This document shows, piece by piece, positions 43,440-51,252 of a stretch of DNA of 64,000 nucleotides. The DNA is from Nocardioides aurantiacus (GTDB lineage Bacteria > Actinomycetota > Actinomycetes > Propionibacteriales > Nocardioidaceae), in the NCBI RefSeq assembly GCF_003752505.1, contig NZ_RKHO01000001.1, positions 3,844,001 through 3,908,000 of the forward strand, written 5' to 3'. Position numbers and translations under genes: made by a program. The notes beneath the pieces were generated by a model, which was not told where the DNA came from, made no database searches, and was given only the letters and a program-made list of their open reading frames with translations. Each line of letters starts with the position of its first letter. The stretch's first letter is position 1.

Positions 43440-43763
43440 ATGTCCAACCTGAACGCCGTCACCGACGACACCTTCGAGGCCGAGGTCCTGAAGAGCGACA
43501 AGCCCGTGCTCGTCGACTTCTGGGCGGAGTGGTGCGGTCCGTGCCGCCAGGTGGGCCCGATCCTCGACGAGCTCAACGCCGAGCACGGCGAGAAGGTCAC
43601 CTTCGTCAAGCTCAACGTCGACGAGAACCCCGTGACCCCCTCGACCTACCGCGTCACCGGCATCCCGACCCTCAACGTCTACAAGGACGGCGAGGTCGTG
43701 AAGCAGATCGTGGGCGCGCGCCCCAAGTCGGCGCTGCTCAAGGAGCTGGCCGACTTCATCTGA
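43440..43763 (+). CDS. trxA: Thioredoxin
   Basis: A 107-residue thioredoxin with the active site [12 protein letters not shown], the cis-proline motif [11 protein letters not shown] and the closing helix [10 protein letters not shown]. It is reduced by the TrxB coded just upstream. The ATG at 43440 was chosen over one five codons earlier because GGAG lies about 6 nt upstream of it. Confidence 0.97.
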   Translation: MSNLNAVTDDTFEAEVLKSDKPVLVDFWAEWCGPCRQVGPILDELNAEHGEKVTFVKLNVDENPVTPSTYRVTGIPTLNVYKDGEVVKQIVGARPKSALLKELADFI

Positions 43764-43823
43764 GCCGCACCGCTCAGACCTGCCTCACCGTCTCCCCCGG
43801 ACGCTGCCACTAAAGTCCTCCGG

Positions 43824-44948
43824 GTGGAGACGACCCTGCGGCCCGGCGACACCGGACCCGCCGTCTCCCAGGTCGTCAGCCTGCTCGCCAGGCTGGGCCT
43901 GCTCGAGGCGTCGGACGGCGTCGCCGGGCCTGCGTCGTACGACGACCGGGTCGAGCTCGCCGTGCGGGCCTTCCAGCAGCAGCGCGGCCTGACCGTCGAC
44001 GGCCTCGTCGGCCCCTCGACGTTCCGCCGCCTCGACGAGGCGCGCTGGCGGCTCGGCGACCGGATCCTGACCCACCGTCCGGGCAACCTGGTCGTGGGCG
44101 ACGACGTCTACGCCCTGCAGAGCCGGCTGCTCGACCTCGGCTTCACCGTGGGGCGCCTGGACGGCTACTTCGGCACCGAGACCGAGGCCGGCGTGCGCGA
44201 GTTCCAGCGCAACTTCGGCATCCCGCCCGACGGCACCTGCGGTCCGGCCACCCTCAAGGCGCTGGCCCGGCTCCGGCCGCTGGTCAGCGGTGGCGCGCCC
44301 AACGCGATGCGCACCGAGGAGTGGATCCGCGAGTCCGGTCCCCACCTCGGCGGCAAGACCGTCGTGGTCGACGTGACCTCGGGCGACCCGATCCTGCACG
44401 ACCTGGCCGCCCGCATCGAGGGCCGGCTGGTGGCGATCGGCGTCCAGGCATTCCTGACCACCCCTCGGTGGGCCGCGCACCCGCGCGACGAGGGCGAGCG
44501 GGCGGCGTTCGCCAACCGCGCCGGTGCCGACCTGGTGGTGTCCCTGGCGCTGGACGCCTCGGACAACCCCGACGCGTGCGGCGTCGCGGCGTACTTCTTC
44601 GGCGACGCCGACCGGCAGACCTGGTCCTCGGCCGGGGAGCGACTGGCCGGGCTCGTGCAGCGCGAGGTCGTCGCCCGCACCCGCGCGGTCGACCTGCGCT
44701 GCCACCCCAAGACGTGGGACCTGCTGCGCCGCACCCGGATGCCTGCGGTGCACCTCGACGCGGGCTACCGCACCCACGCCGGCGACCTCGCCCGGCTGGA
44801 GGACCCCGCCCACCGCGACGTGCTCGCCGCGGCCGTGGTGGTCGCGGTGCAGCGCTTCTACCTCTCCCCCGACGTCGACGCCGCCACCGGCGTGCTCGAC
44901 GTGCGCGAGCTGCGCGACAGGTTCGGCCAGGGCGCGGGACGGCCCTGA
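43824..44948 (+). CDS. cwlM: CwlM-like peptidoglycan regulator (amidase-fold pseudoenzyme)
   Basis: A 374-residue protein with two peptidoglycan-binding-1 domains (residues about 3-75 and 80-155, e.g. VRAFQQQRGLTVDGLVGPST and VREFQRNFGIPPDGTCGP) and an N-acetylmuramoyl-L-alanine amidase 3 fold. No signal peptide is visible. The zinc ligands are missing: the DPGHGG motif reads DVTSGDP (Asp183), SIHAN reads SLALD, and the late Glu motif reads HLDAGY. Position after trxA equals cwlM (Rv3915), whose product activates MurA in mycobacteria. The GTG start is 7 nt after TAAAGT (43811-43816). Its stop overlaps the next start (TGATG). Confidence 0.9.
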   Translation: METTLRPGDTGPAVSQVVSLLARLGLLEASDGVAGPASYDDRVELAVRAFQQQRGLTVDGLVGPSTFRRLDEARWRLGDRILTHRPGNLVVGDDVYALQSRLLDLGFTVGRLDGYFGTETEAGVREFQRNFGIPPDGTCGPATLKALARLRPLVSGGAPNAMRTEEWIRESGPHLGGKTVVVDVTSGDPILHDLAARIEGRLVAIGVQAFLTTPRWAAHPRDEGERAAFANRAGADLVVSLALDASDNPDACGVAAYFFGDADRQTWSSAGERLAGLVQREVVARTRAVDLRCHPKTWDLLRRTRMPAVHLDAGYRTHAGDLARLEDPAHRDVLAAAVVVAVQRFYLSPDVDAATGVLDVRELRDRFGQGAGRP

Positions 44949-45421
44949 TGCCCCAGGTCACCGCCGAGGCGTGGGTGCCGGTGCCGCCCGAGCTGGCGTT
45001 CGCCGTCAGCCAGACCACCGGTGAGGTGCGGCTGCGCTGGGACCCCTTCATCCGCCACCAGCACCTCGTCGACGCCGACCGACCGGCCAAGGGCGTGGAG
45101 ACGGTGACCACGGCACGCGTCGGGCCGACGATGAGGAGCCGCTACGTCTCCTACCGCCCGCCGACCTCGGTCGGCATGACGATGGTGCGCGGTCCGTGGT
45201 TCTTCGCCTCCTTCGGCGGTGGCTGGCGGTTCGTGCCCGAGACCCGCCACGGGGTCGCCGGGACGCGGGCGGTGTGGAAGTACACCTACGCCGTGCAGCC
45301 GGCCGTGCTCCGGCCCGTCGCCGAGCCGATCGGTCAGTGGCTCCTGGGCCGCGAGATCCGGGCGCGCATCGCGGCCTTCGCCCGCGCGTGCGAGGACCCG
45401 GTCGTCCTCGACGCCGTCTGA
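44948..45421 (+). CDS. SRPBCC (polyketide cyclase/START-like) family protein
   Basis: A 157-residue helix-grip protein: VTAEAWVPVPPELAFAVSQ starts the fold, MVRGPWFFASFGGGWRFV gives central strands and a long C-terminal helix (GREIRARIAAFARACEDP) ends it. The ligand is unknown, probably hydrophobic. It is translationally coupled to cwlM by a one-base overlap, which suggests a related role in envelope metabolism. Its last 88 bp overlap the convergent GNAT gene. Confidence 0.85.
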   Translation: MPQVTAEAWVPVPPELAFAVSQTTGEVRLRWDPFIRHQHLVDADRPAKGVETVTTARVGPTMRSRYVSYRPPTSVGMTMVRGPWFFASFGGGWRFVPETRHGVAGTRAVWKYTYAVQPAVLRPVAEPIGQWLLGREIRARIAAFARACEDPVVLDAV

Positions 45422-46056
45422 GGCTGCGTCACGGCGGGGCCGAGCAGCCGCTCGAGGCCCCTCTCCAGCTCCTCGCGCAGGCTGAGCGTGGTGCGCAGGT
45501 CCATCCGCATCCGCGGGTGCAGCGCGTGGGCACGCTGCGTGGAGAACCCCACGGCCAGCCAGAACGCGGTCGGCACCAGGCAGTCGTGCCCGTCGCCCCG
45601 GTCCGCCCCGTCGCCTCTGCTGTCGCCGAAGGTCTCCACGGCGCGCACCGCCGACCGTCCGCCCGATCCCAGCCGGCCGCGCACCAGGTCCTTGGCCACG
45701 CCCTGCACGAGCATCCGGCCCAGGCCGCCGCCACGGTGCGCAGGGTCTACGTGCAGCTCGGTCAGCACCACCGCGTCGCTGCTGACGGGCGCGGTGGCGA
45801 ACCCCGCGGCGCCGGGCACGTACGCCGGCGGCGCCCACAGCACGTGGCCGACCACCTCGCCGTCGACCAGCACCACCCGGCCGCACGAGCCCCACTCGCG
45901 CAGCACCGTGCTCACCCAGGCGGCCTTCTCCTCGGCCTCGTGGCCCCGGGCCGCGCGGCGGCGTACGGGGTCGAGCTCCCAGGCCACGCACGAGCCCGAC
46001 CCGCCGGGGAGCAGCGGCAGGTGGTCGAGGGTGAGGCGCTCGGTCTTGCGGCCCAT
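45334..46056 (-). CDS. GNAT-family acetyltransferase
   Basis: A 240-residue N-acetyltransferase. The acetyl-CoA site is in VVLTELHVDPAHRGGGLGRMLV (R/Q-x-x-G-x-G/A pattern), with flanking VLVDGEVVGHVLWAPPAYVPG (both quoted in part). The C-terminal 60 residues are extra and antisense to the SRPBCC gene. A gene of similar type (Rv3916c) sits at the same place in mycobacteria. The ATG lies 6 nt after TAGGCT on the minus strand, so the mRNA is probably leaderless. Confidence 0.88.
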   Translation of the reverse strand: MGRKTERLTLDHLPLLPGGSGSCVAWELDPVRRRAARGHEAEEKAAWVSTVLREWGSCGRVVLVDGEVVGHVLWAPPAYVPGAAGFATAPVSSDAVVLTELHVDPAHRGGGLGRMLVQGVAKDLVRGRLGSGGRSAVRAVETFGDSRGDGADRGDGHDCLVPTAFWLAVGFSTQRAHALHPRMRMDLRTTLSLREELERGLERLLGPAVTQPQTASRTTGSSHARAKAAMRARISRPRSH

Positions 46057-46081
46057 GGCCCCAGCCTAGGTCGCCACGGGC

Positions 46082-47299
46082 TCAGGCGCGCTGGGTCGCG
46101 AGGAACTCCGAGATCCGGCCGATGGCCTCGGTGAGCGTGTCGAGGTCGGGCAGGGTCACCAACCGGAAGTGGTCGGGGGCGAACCAGTTGAAGCCGGTGC
46201 CGTGGGTGACCAGGATCTTCTTCGCCCGCAGCAGGTCGATCACGAACTGCTCGTCGTCGACGATCGGGTAGACCTCGGGGTCCAGGCGCGGGAAGCAGTA
46301 GAGCGCCCCGCGCGGCTCCACGCAGCTGACGCCCTCGATCTCGTTGAGGAGCCGCGAGGCGGTCTTGGACTGCTCGTAGAAGCGGCCGCCGGGGCCGATG
46401 TACTCGTTGATCGACTGGTAGCCGCCCAGGGCCGTCTGGATCGCGTGCTGGGCCGGCACGTTGGCGCACATCCGCATGTTGGCCAGCAGCGTGAGGCCCT
46501 CCAGGAAGCTCTCGGCCACGTGCTTGGGGCCCGAGATCATCACCCAGCCGGCGCGGTAGCCGCAGACGCGGTAGGCCTTGGAGAGCCCCGAGAAGGTCAG
46601 GCAGAGCACGTCGTCGCCGGCGTAGGCCGCGGTGTGGTGGTGCACCGCGTCGTCGAAGAGGATCTTCTCGTAGATCTCGTCGGAGAAGACGACCAGCTGG
46701 TGGCGCCGGGCGATGTCGACGAGACCCTTGACGGTCTCCTCGCTGTAGACCGCACCCGTGGGGTTGTTGGGGTTGATGATCACCAGCGCCTGGGTGGCTG
46801 GCGTGATCTTGGCCTCGATGTCGGCGAGGTCCGGGTCCCAGCCGTTCTCCTCGTCGCAGCGGTAGTGGACCGGCGTACCCCCGCACAGGGAGACCGCGCC
46901 CGTCCACAGCGGGTAGTCCGGCGCCGGGACCAGCACCTCGTTGCCGTCGTCGAGGAAGGCCTGGAGCACCAGCGAGATCAGCTCGGAGACGCCGTTGCCG
47001 ATGAACACGTCGTCGACGCCGGTCTCGCGCAGCCCGCGCGACTGGTAGTACTGCGACACAGCCGTGCGCGCGGAGTAGATCCCGCGGGAATCGGAGTAGC
47101 CCTGGGCCTCGGGCAGGTTGTGGACCATGTCGGCCACGATCGCCTCGGGAGCCTCGAACCCGAACGGGGCCGGGTTGCCGATGTTGAGCTTGAGGATCTT
47201 GTGACCCTCGGCCTCGAGGCGCTGGGCCTCCACCAGGATGGGTCCGCGCACGTCGTACCGGACGTGCTGCAGCTTTCGGCTCTGGACGATCGGGCGCAT
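46082..47299 (-). CDS. PLP-dependent aminotransferase, AlaA/AspC-like
   Basis: A 405-residue class I/II aminotransferase. It opens MRPIVQSRKLQHVRYDVRG, typical of the AlaA-type alanine transaminases; the NPNNPTGAVYS motif binds cofactor and substrate, the PLP lysine is in SGLSKAYRVCGYRAGW, and Asp in FSDEIYEKI contacts the pyridine nitrogen. It probably makes alanine from pyruvate and glutamate, a wall precursor. It is divergent from the acyltransferase gene with 54 bp between starts. Confidence 0.93.
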   Translation of the reverse strand: MRPIVQSRKLQHVRYDVRGPILVEAQRLEAEGHKILKLNIGNPAPFGFEAPEAIVADMVHNLPEAQGYSDSRGIYSARTAVSQYYQSRGLRETGVDDVFIGNGVSELISLVLQAFLDDGNEVLVPAPDYPLWTGAVSLCGGTPVHYRCDEENGWDPDLADIEAKITPATQALVIINPNNPTGAVYSEETVKGLVDIARRHQLVVFSDEIYEKILFDDAVHHHTAAYAGDDVLCLTFSGLSKAYRVCGYRAGWVMISGPKHVAESFLEGLTLLANMRMCANVPAQHAIQTALGGYQSINEYIGPGGRFYEQSKTASRLLNEIEGVSCVEPRGALYCFPRLDPEVYPIVDDEQFVIDLLRAKKILVTHGTGFNWFAPDHFRLVTLPDLDTLTEAIGRISEFLATQRA

Positions 47300-47353
47300 G
47301 ACGGGAGTCTCGCAGGTCGCCCGCCCGGATCCGTCGCGTGGCACGATGCCCCG

Positions 47354-48115
47354 GTGCGCGACCTCACCTACCCGCCCATCGTCCTCACCGCCAAGATCCT
47401 GTTCCGGGTGCTCGGCCTGTCGTTCCAGATGGAGGGCACCCACCACGTGCCGCGCACCGGTGGCGCGCTGCTGGCCTTCAACCACGTCGGCTACATCGAC
47501 TTCGTGCTCGGCGGTCTCGCCGCACAGGACTCCGGCCGGCTGGTGCGGTTCATGGCCAAGAAGGAGGTCTTCGACCACCCCGTCGGCGGCCCCGTGATGC
47601 GTTCGATGCACCACATCCCCGTCGACCGTGGCGACGGCGCCGGCTCGCTGGAGGAGGCGCTGCGCTACCTCGAGGCGGGTCAGGTCGTCGGGATCTTCCC
47701 CGAGGCGACGATCTCGCGCTCCTTCGAGGTCAAGGAGCTCAAGACCGGCGCCGCCCGGATCGCCGCCGACGCCGGCGTGCCGCTCGTCCCAGTGGCGCTG
47801 TGGGGCACCCAGCGGCTGATGACCAAGGACCACCCGCGTGACTTCTCCCGCGGCAAGACGATCGGCATCCGCGTCGGGGAGCCGATGCACCCGACCGGTG
47901 ACGACCCGGCCGCCGAGACCCTCGAGCTGCACGAGCGGCTCACCCGGCTCGTGCACGAGGCCGTCGACGCCTACCCCGGCGACGAGCAGCCCCCGGGGTC
48001 CTGGTGGCTCCCCGCCTCTCGCGGCGGCACGGCCCCGACCCCCGAGGAGGCCGCCCGTCTCGACGCGCAGGAGAAGGCGGCCCGTGCGGCCCGGAAGGCT
48101 GCGCGGGAGGGCTGA
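47354..48115 (+). CDS. 1-acyl-glycerol-3-phosphate acyltransferase-like (PlsC family)
   Basis: A 253-residue membrane-associated acyltransferase. The catalytic motif is FNHVGYIDFV (NHxxxxD), followed by MAKKEVFDHPVGGPVMRS, GIFPEATISRS (the FPEG motif, here FPEA) and VPLVPVALWG. It should make phosphatidic acid or modify another lysolipid. A basic Ala-rich tail ends the protein. The GTG start has CACGAT 6 nt upstream. After the stop lie tandem repeats, a parS-like site and 46-bp repeats. Confidence 0.92.
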   Translation: MRDLTYPPIVLTAKILFRVLGLSFQMEGTHHVPRTGGALLAFNHVGYIDFVLGGLAAQDSGRLVRFMAKKEVFDHPVGGPVMRSMHHIPVDRGDGAGSLEEALRYLEAGQVVGIFPEATISRSFEVKELKTGAARIAADAGVPLVPVALWGTQRLMTKDHPRDFSRGKTIGIRVGEPMHPTGDDPAAETLELHERLTRLVHEAVDAYPGDEQPPGSWWLPASRGGTAPTPEEAARLDAQEKAARAARKAAREG

Positions 48116-48121
48116 GCGGGG

Positions 48122-48161
48122 GCCTGCGGGTGCCTGCGGGTGCCTGCGGGTGCCTGCGGGT
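48122..48161. repeat. Four exact 10-bp tandem repeats
   Basis: The unit GCCTGCGGGT occurs four times without change, starting 7 bp after the acyltransferase stop and ending 6 bp before the parS-like site. A partial unit flanks it. No gene is coded. Confidence 0.9.
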
Positions 48162-48167
48162 GCGGAG

Positions 48168-48181
48168 GTTTCACGGGAAAC
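48168..48181. promoter_or_regulatory. parS-like ParB site with one mismatch
   Basis: GTTTCACGGGAAAC differs from the parS core GTTTCACGTGAAAC at one position. It lies about 330 bp past the parB stop codon and is the third such site in 3.1 kb. The mismatch breaks the central symmetry, so binding may be weak. Confidence 0.6.
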
Positions 48182-48266
48182 CGACGTCATGTCGTCTCGT
48201 CGGTCAATCGACAGGTTGCTTTGTCGACATGTCGTTCTGGGTGCGGCGATCTGAGCGGCTCGCGTG

Positions 48267-48312
48267 GGACGTCATACGTCCTCGTCGTCTGGGCGACCGC
48301 CTCGTATGACGC
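48267..48312. repeat. 46-bp nested palindromic repeat, copy 1
   Basis: It begins GGACGTCATACG and ends CGTATGACGC, giving 9-bp outer arms CGTCATACG/CGTATGACG. The centre has a second symmetry around GTCG...CGAC. Copies 2 and 3 have the same length and ends. Confidence 0.85.
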
Positions 48313-48318
48313 ACCGCG

Positions 48319-48364
48319 GGACGTCATACGGTCCGGTCGTCCGGGCGACCACCACGTATGACGC
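48319..48364. repeat. 46-bp nested palindromic repeat, copy 2
   Basis: Same 46-bp length as copy 1, separated from it by 6 bp. The outer 9-bp arms are perfect, and the inner hairpin is GGTCG/CGACC, the best inner stem of the three. Differences from copy 1 cluster in the loop and between the stems. Confidence 0.85.
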
Positions 48365-48393
48365 ATCCGCCGCCATCGACCAGCAGGTGGCGT

Positions 48394-48437
48394 ACGTCAT
48401 CAGGATCGTGGCCTCCACCCCACACCTGTGATGACGT
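48394..48437. repeat. Diverged palindromic relative of the 46-bp repeat
   Basis: Arms ACGTCATCA (48394-48402) and TGATGACGT (48429-48437) are perfect complements over a 44-bp span. The arms share the CGTCAT core with the 46-bp repeats but the middle is unrelated. Confidence 0.6.
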
Positions 48438-48449
48438 CCGGTGGAGACA

Positions 48450-48495
48450 GGACGTCATACGTCCCGGTCGTCGGGGCGACCAGCTCTTATGACGC
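48450..48495. repeat. 46-bp nested palindromic repeat, copy 3
   Basis: Again exactly 46 bp. The left end equals copy 1 over 15 bases. The right arm reads CTTATGACGC, with one change that breaks one outer pair. It ends 17 bp before the parB stop codon. Confidence 0.85.
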
Positions 48496-48511
48496 AGTGC
48501 GCGCCGCCCGA

Positions 48512-49540
48512 CTAGATGGGGCGGTCGTCCCGGTTGCGGGGGTCGATCACCGAGACGATCCGCTCGAGGTCGGCCAGGGAGGCGAACTCGATGGAGATCC
48601 GGCCCTTCGAGCGGCCCAGCGCCACCTTGACCCGGGTCTCGAGCCGGTCGCCCAGGCGGTCGCCGAGCTCGCTGAGGCCGGGGGCCGAGGGACGGGACGG
48701 GCGGACCTTGGGTGAGGAGTCGTCGTCGGCGCCGTGATCGCCGACCGCGACGATCTCCTCCAGGCCGCGGACCGAGATGCCCTCCGCGACGACCCGACCG
48801 GCGAGCCGGTCCTGGACGCCGGCGTCGGTGACACCCAGCAGCGCGCGGGCGTGTCCGGCGCTCAGCACGCCGGCGCCGACGCGGCGCTGGACGGCGGGAG
48901 AGAGGTTGAGGAGCCGGAGCGTGTTGCTGACCTGGGGGCGGCTGCGGCCCAGGCGGGTGGCCAGCTCGTCGTGGGTGCAGCCGAAGTCGTCCAGCAGCTG
49001 GCGGTACGCCGCAGCCTCCTCGAGCGGGTTGAGCTGCGAGCGGTGGAGGTTCTCCAGCAGCGCGTCGCGCAGCAGGTCGTCGTCCTCGGTCTGCCGCACG
49101 ATCGCCGGGATCGTGGCGTGCCCGGCCTCACGGGTGGCACGCCAGCGGCGCTCACCCATGATCAGCTCGTACGACGCGTCCCCCGTGCGGCGCACGACCA
49201 CCGGCTGGAGCAGCCCGACCTCGCTCACCGAGTGCACCAGCTCGGCCATCGCCTCCTCCTCGAAGACCTGGCGGGGCTGGCGCGGGTTGGGCACGATCGC
49301 GTCGACGTCGATCTCGGCGAAGTAGGCACCGGCGGGGGCCGTGACCTCAGCAGGCGTCTCACCTGCGGTCTCGGTGGTCGGGTCGCCAGGCACCGAGGAG
49401 TCGCTCACCGACTCGGTGGCCTCGACGTCGGCCGTCGGCGCGCTCTCGACGGGGCCGCCCGACGAGGGCGGTGGGCCGGTGGGGATCAGCGAGCCGAGGC
49501 CGCGCCCCAGTCCGCGGCGTACGGGCTGGTGACCGCTCAT
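48512..49540 (-). CDS. parB: Chromosome-partitioning protein ParB
   Basis: A 342-residue ParB CTPase and parS-binding clamp. The N-terminal [10 protein letters not shown] box recruits ParA. An acidic, Thr/Glu-rich spacer (about 22-70) follows. The CTP-binding domain has NPRQPR and GERRWRA, then [14 protein letters not shown], and the helix-turn-helix [25 protein letters not shown] (in part) contacts parS. The C-terminal dimer domain ends [17 protein letters not shown]. Its ATG overlaps the parA stop (ATGA). Confidence 0.97.
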   Translation of the reverse strand: MSGHQPVRRGLGRGLGSLIPTGPPPSSGGPVESAPTADVEATESVSDSSVPGDPTTETAGETPAEVTAPAGAYFAEIDVDAIVPNPRQPRQVFEEEAMAELVHSVSEVGLLQPVVVRRTGDASYELIMGERRWRATREAGHATIPAIVRQTEDDDLLRDALLENLHRSQLNPLEEAAAYRQLLDDFGCTHDELATRLGRSRPQVSNTLRLLNLSPAVQRRVGAGVLSAGHARALLGVTDAGVQDRLAGRVVAEGISVRGLEEIVAVGDHGADDDSSPKVRPSRPSAPGLSELGDRLGDRLETRVKVALGRSKGRISIEFASLADLERIVSVIDPRNRDDRPI

Positions 49541-50487
49541 CGGGCTCCTCCGGTGGGGGCGCCGCGCAGCGCGACCTCGCGCGCGGCCTCGAGGTAGGAC
49601 AGGGCGCCCGGGGATCCGGGGTCGTAGGCCATCACGCTCTGCCCGTAGCTGGGCGCCTCCGAGACGCGGACCGACCGCGGGATGGCCGTGCGGAGCACCT
49701 GGTCGCCGAAGTGCTCACGCACCTCCGAGGCGACCCCGGCCGCCAGGTTGGTCCGGGCGTCGAACATCGTCAGCAGGATGGTGCTGACCGTCAGCCGCGG
49801 GTTCAGGTGGGTGCGCACCATCTCGACGGTCTCGAGCAGCTGGCCCAGGCCCTCGAGGGCGTAGTACTCCGCCTGGATCGGGATGAGCATCTCAGCCCCG
49901 GCGACCAGCGCGTTGAGGGTCAGCAGGCCCAGCGAGGGCGGGCAGTCGACGAGCACGTAGTCGAAACGGTCCTCGCCGTCCCCGTCGACGAGCGGGTGGG
50001 CGGCCAGCGCCTGGCGGAGCCGCTGCTCGCGGGCGGGCAGGCTGACCAGCTCGATCTCGGCGCCGGCCAGGTCGATGGTGGCGGGCACGACGTACAGGCC
50101 GGGGATCTCGTGGTGCGGCTGCACCACGTCGACGAGGGGCACCTCCTCCACCAGCACGTCGTACGACGAGGCGACCCCGCGGTGGTGCTCGACCGACATC
50201 GCGGTCGAGGCGTTGCCCTGCGGGTCGAGGTCGATGAGCAGGACGCGCAGACCGTGCTGGGCCAGCGCCGCGCCCAGGTTGACGGTCGTCGTGGTCTTGC
50301 CGACGCCGCCCTTCTGGTTGGCGACCACCATCACGCGGGTCGAGGCGGGGCGGGGCATCGGGTCGCCGTACCGACGGCCCTGCCGCACCAGCATCTGACG
50401 CTCGATCGCCCGTGCCATGGGCGTGGAGTCGTCGAAGCGCGGCCGGTCCGCCGCGAGGTCCCCGGCTGTCCGCACGGAGGGTGTCAT
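49537..50487 (-). CDS. parA: Chromosome-partitioning ATPase ParA (Soj)
   Basis: A 316-residue deviant Walker ATPase. The motif is [17 protein letters not shown], with switch [11 protein letters not shown] and [12 protein letters not shown]. The N-terminus is about 50 residues longer than Soj ([20 protein letters not shown] onward), and an internal start at [15 protein letters not shown] is possible. It moves ParB-bound origins. A perfect parS site and DnaA boxes lie within 100 bp upstream. Confidence 0.97.
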   Translation of the reverse strand: MTPSVRTAGDLAADRPRFDDSTPMARAIERQMLVRQGRRYGDPMPRPASTRVMVVANQKGGVGKTTTTVNLGAALAQHGLRVLLIDLDPQGNASTAMSVEHHRGVASSYDVLVEEVPLVDVVQPHHEIPGLYVVPATIDLAGAEIELVSLPAREQRLRQALAAHPLVDGDGEDRFDYVLVDCPPSLGLLTLNALVAGAEMLIPIQAEYYALEGLGQLLETVEMVRTHLNPRLTVSTILLTMFDARTNLAAGVASEVREHFGDQVLRTAIPRSVRVSEAPSYGQSVMAYDPGSPGALSYLEAAREVALRGAPTGGAR

Positions 50488-50497
50488 GTCGCTCCCT

Positions 50498-50511
50498 GTT
50501 TCACGTGAAAC
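50498..50511. promoter_or_regulatory. parS site, perfect 14-bp core, upstream of parA
   Basis: GTTTCACGTGAAAC is the exact bacterial parS core. It sits 10 bp upstream of the parA start, where ParB binding could also repress parAB. Confidence 0.95.
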
Positions 50512-50521
50512 TGGCTCTACC

Positions 50522-50584
50522 TGTGGATAAGTACGCCGCCCTGTGGATGCTCACGCTCAGCAGCCCGCCGGGACCGGTGGATAA
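50522..50584. promoter_or_regulatory. DnaA-box cluster between parA and rsmG
   Basis: TGTGGATAA (50522-50530) is the exact complement of TTATCCACA. TGTGGATGC (50542-50550) and GGTGGATAA (50576-50584) are close variants. They lie next to the perfect parS at 50498 in the 102-bp gap. Confidence 0.6.
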
Positions 50585-50589
50585 CCCTG

Positions 50590-51252
50590 TCATGCCGGCA
50601 GCCGCGCCTCGACGACGGTCACCGGCGGGTCGAGCAGCTCAGCCCCCAACCGGTGCACCTGGAACCGTCGCGCGCCGAGCTTGCGCAGGCCCTTCTCCGC
50701 CTCCGCCAGCTCGTCGTCCACCGACGACCCCTTCATGGCCAACATCGCGCCACCACGGTCGACGAGCGGCAGCGACCACCGGCCCAGCCGATCGAGGGGA
50801 GCAACCGCACGAGAGGTGACGACGTCGAACCACATCTGGCCGTGCACCTCCTCTGCGCGTCCCCGGTGGACGGTCACGTTGTCGAGCTCCATTGTGGACG
50901 CCGCCAGCTCGAGAAACGTGGTGCGACGCAGCAGCGGCTCCAGCAGAGTCACGTGCACGTCGGGTCGACGCAGCGCGAGCACCAGCCCGGGCAGTCCGGC
51001 CCCGGAGCCGACGTCCACGACCCTGGCACCCTCGGGCACCAGGTCGGCCACGAGCGCACAGTTCAGCAGGTGTCGCTCCCACAGCCGGGGCACCTCACGC
51101 GGACCGATCAGCCCGCGGACCGTCGCCTCGCCGGCCAGCAGGTCGGCGTACGTCTCGGCGAGCGGCAGCCGAGAACCGAACACCCCCCGCGCCAGCTCGG
51201 GCGCGGGGGGTGCCGTTTCACGTGAAACGGGGCCACGTGGGTCGGAGCTCAT
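50590..51252 (-). CDS. rsmG: 16S rRNA (guanine-N7) methyltransferase RsmG (GidB)
   Basis: A 220-residue SAM-dependent methyltransferase of G527 in 16S rRNA. The SAM motif is VVDVGSGAGLPGLVLAL, followed by VTLLEPLLRRTTFLE and VTSRAVAPLDRL. The N-terminus includes VSRET, coded by a parS site, as in many bacteria. Loss of this gene gives low-level streptomycin resistance in other species. Its ATG overlaps the jag stop (ATGA). Confidence 0.96.
   Translation of the reverse strand: MSSDPRGPVSRETAPPAPELARGVFGSRLPLAETYADLLAGEATVRGLIGPREVPRLWERHLLNCALVADLVPEGARVVDVGSGAGLPGLVLALRRPDVHVTLLEPLLRRTTFLELAASTMELDNVTVHRGRAEEVHGQMWFDVVTSRAVAPLDRLGRWSLPLVDRGGAMLAMKGSSVDDELAEAEKGLRKLGARRFQVHRLGAELLDPPVTVVEARLPA
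51215..51228. promoter_or_regulatory. parS site, perfect 14-bp core, inside rsmG
   Basis: GTTTCACGTGAAAC lies in the rsmG reading frame and codes VSRET near the N-terminus. It is 717 bp from the parS before parA. Confidence 0.95.

Noticed and set aside
46082-48190. Upstream extension of the aminotransferase frame to a VSRET-containing start
   Set aside because: The extension is antisense to the acyltransferase gene and through the 10-bp tandem repeats. The real N-terminus MRPIVQSRKL is typical for the family at 47299.
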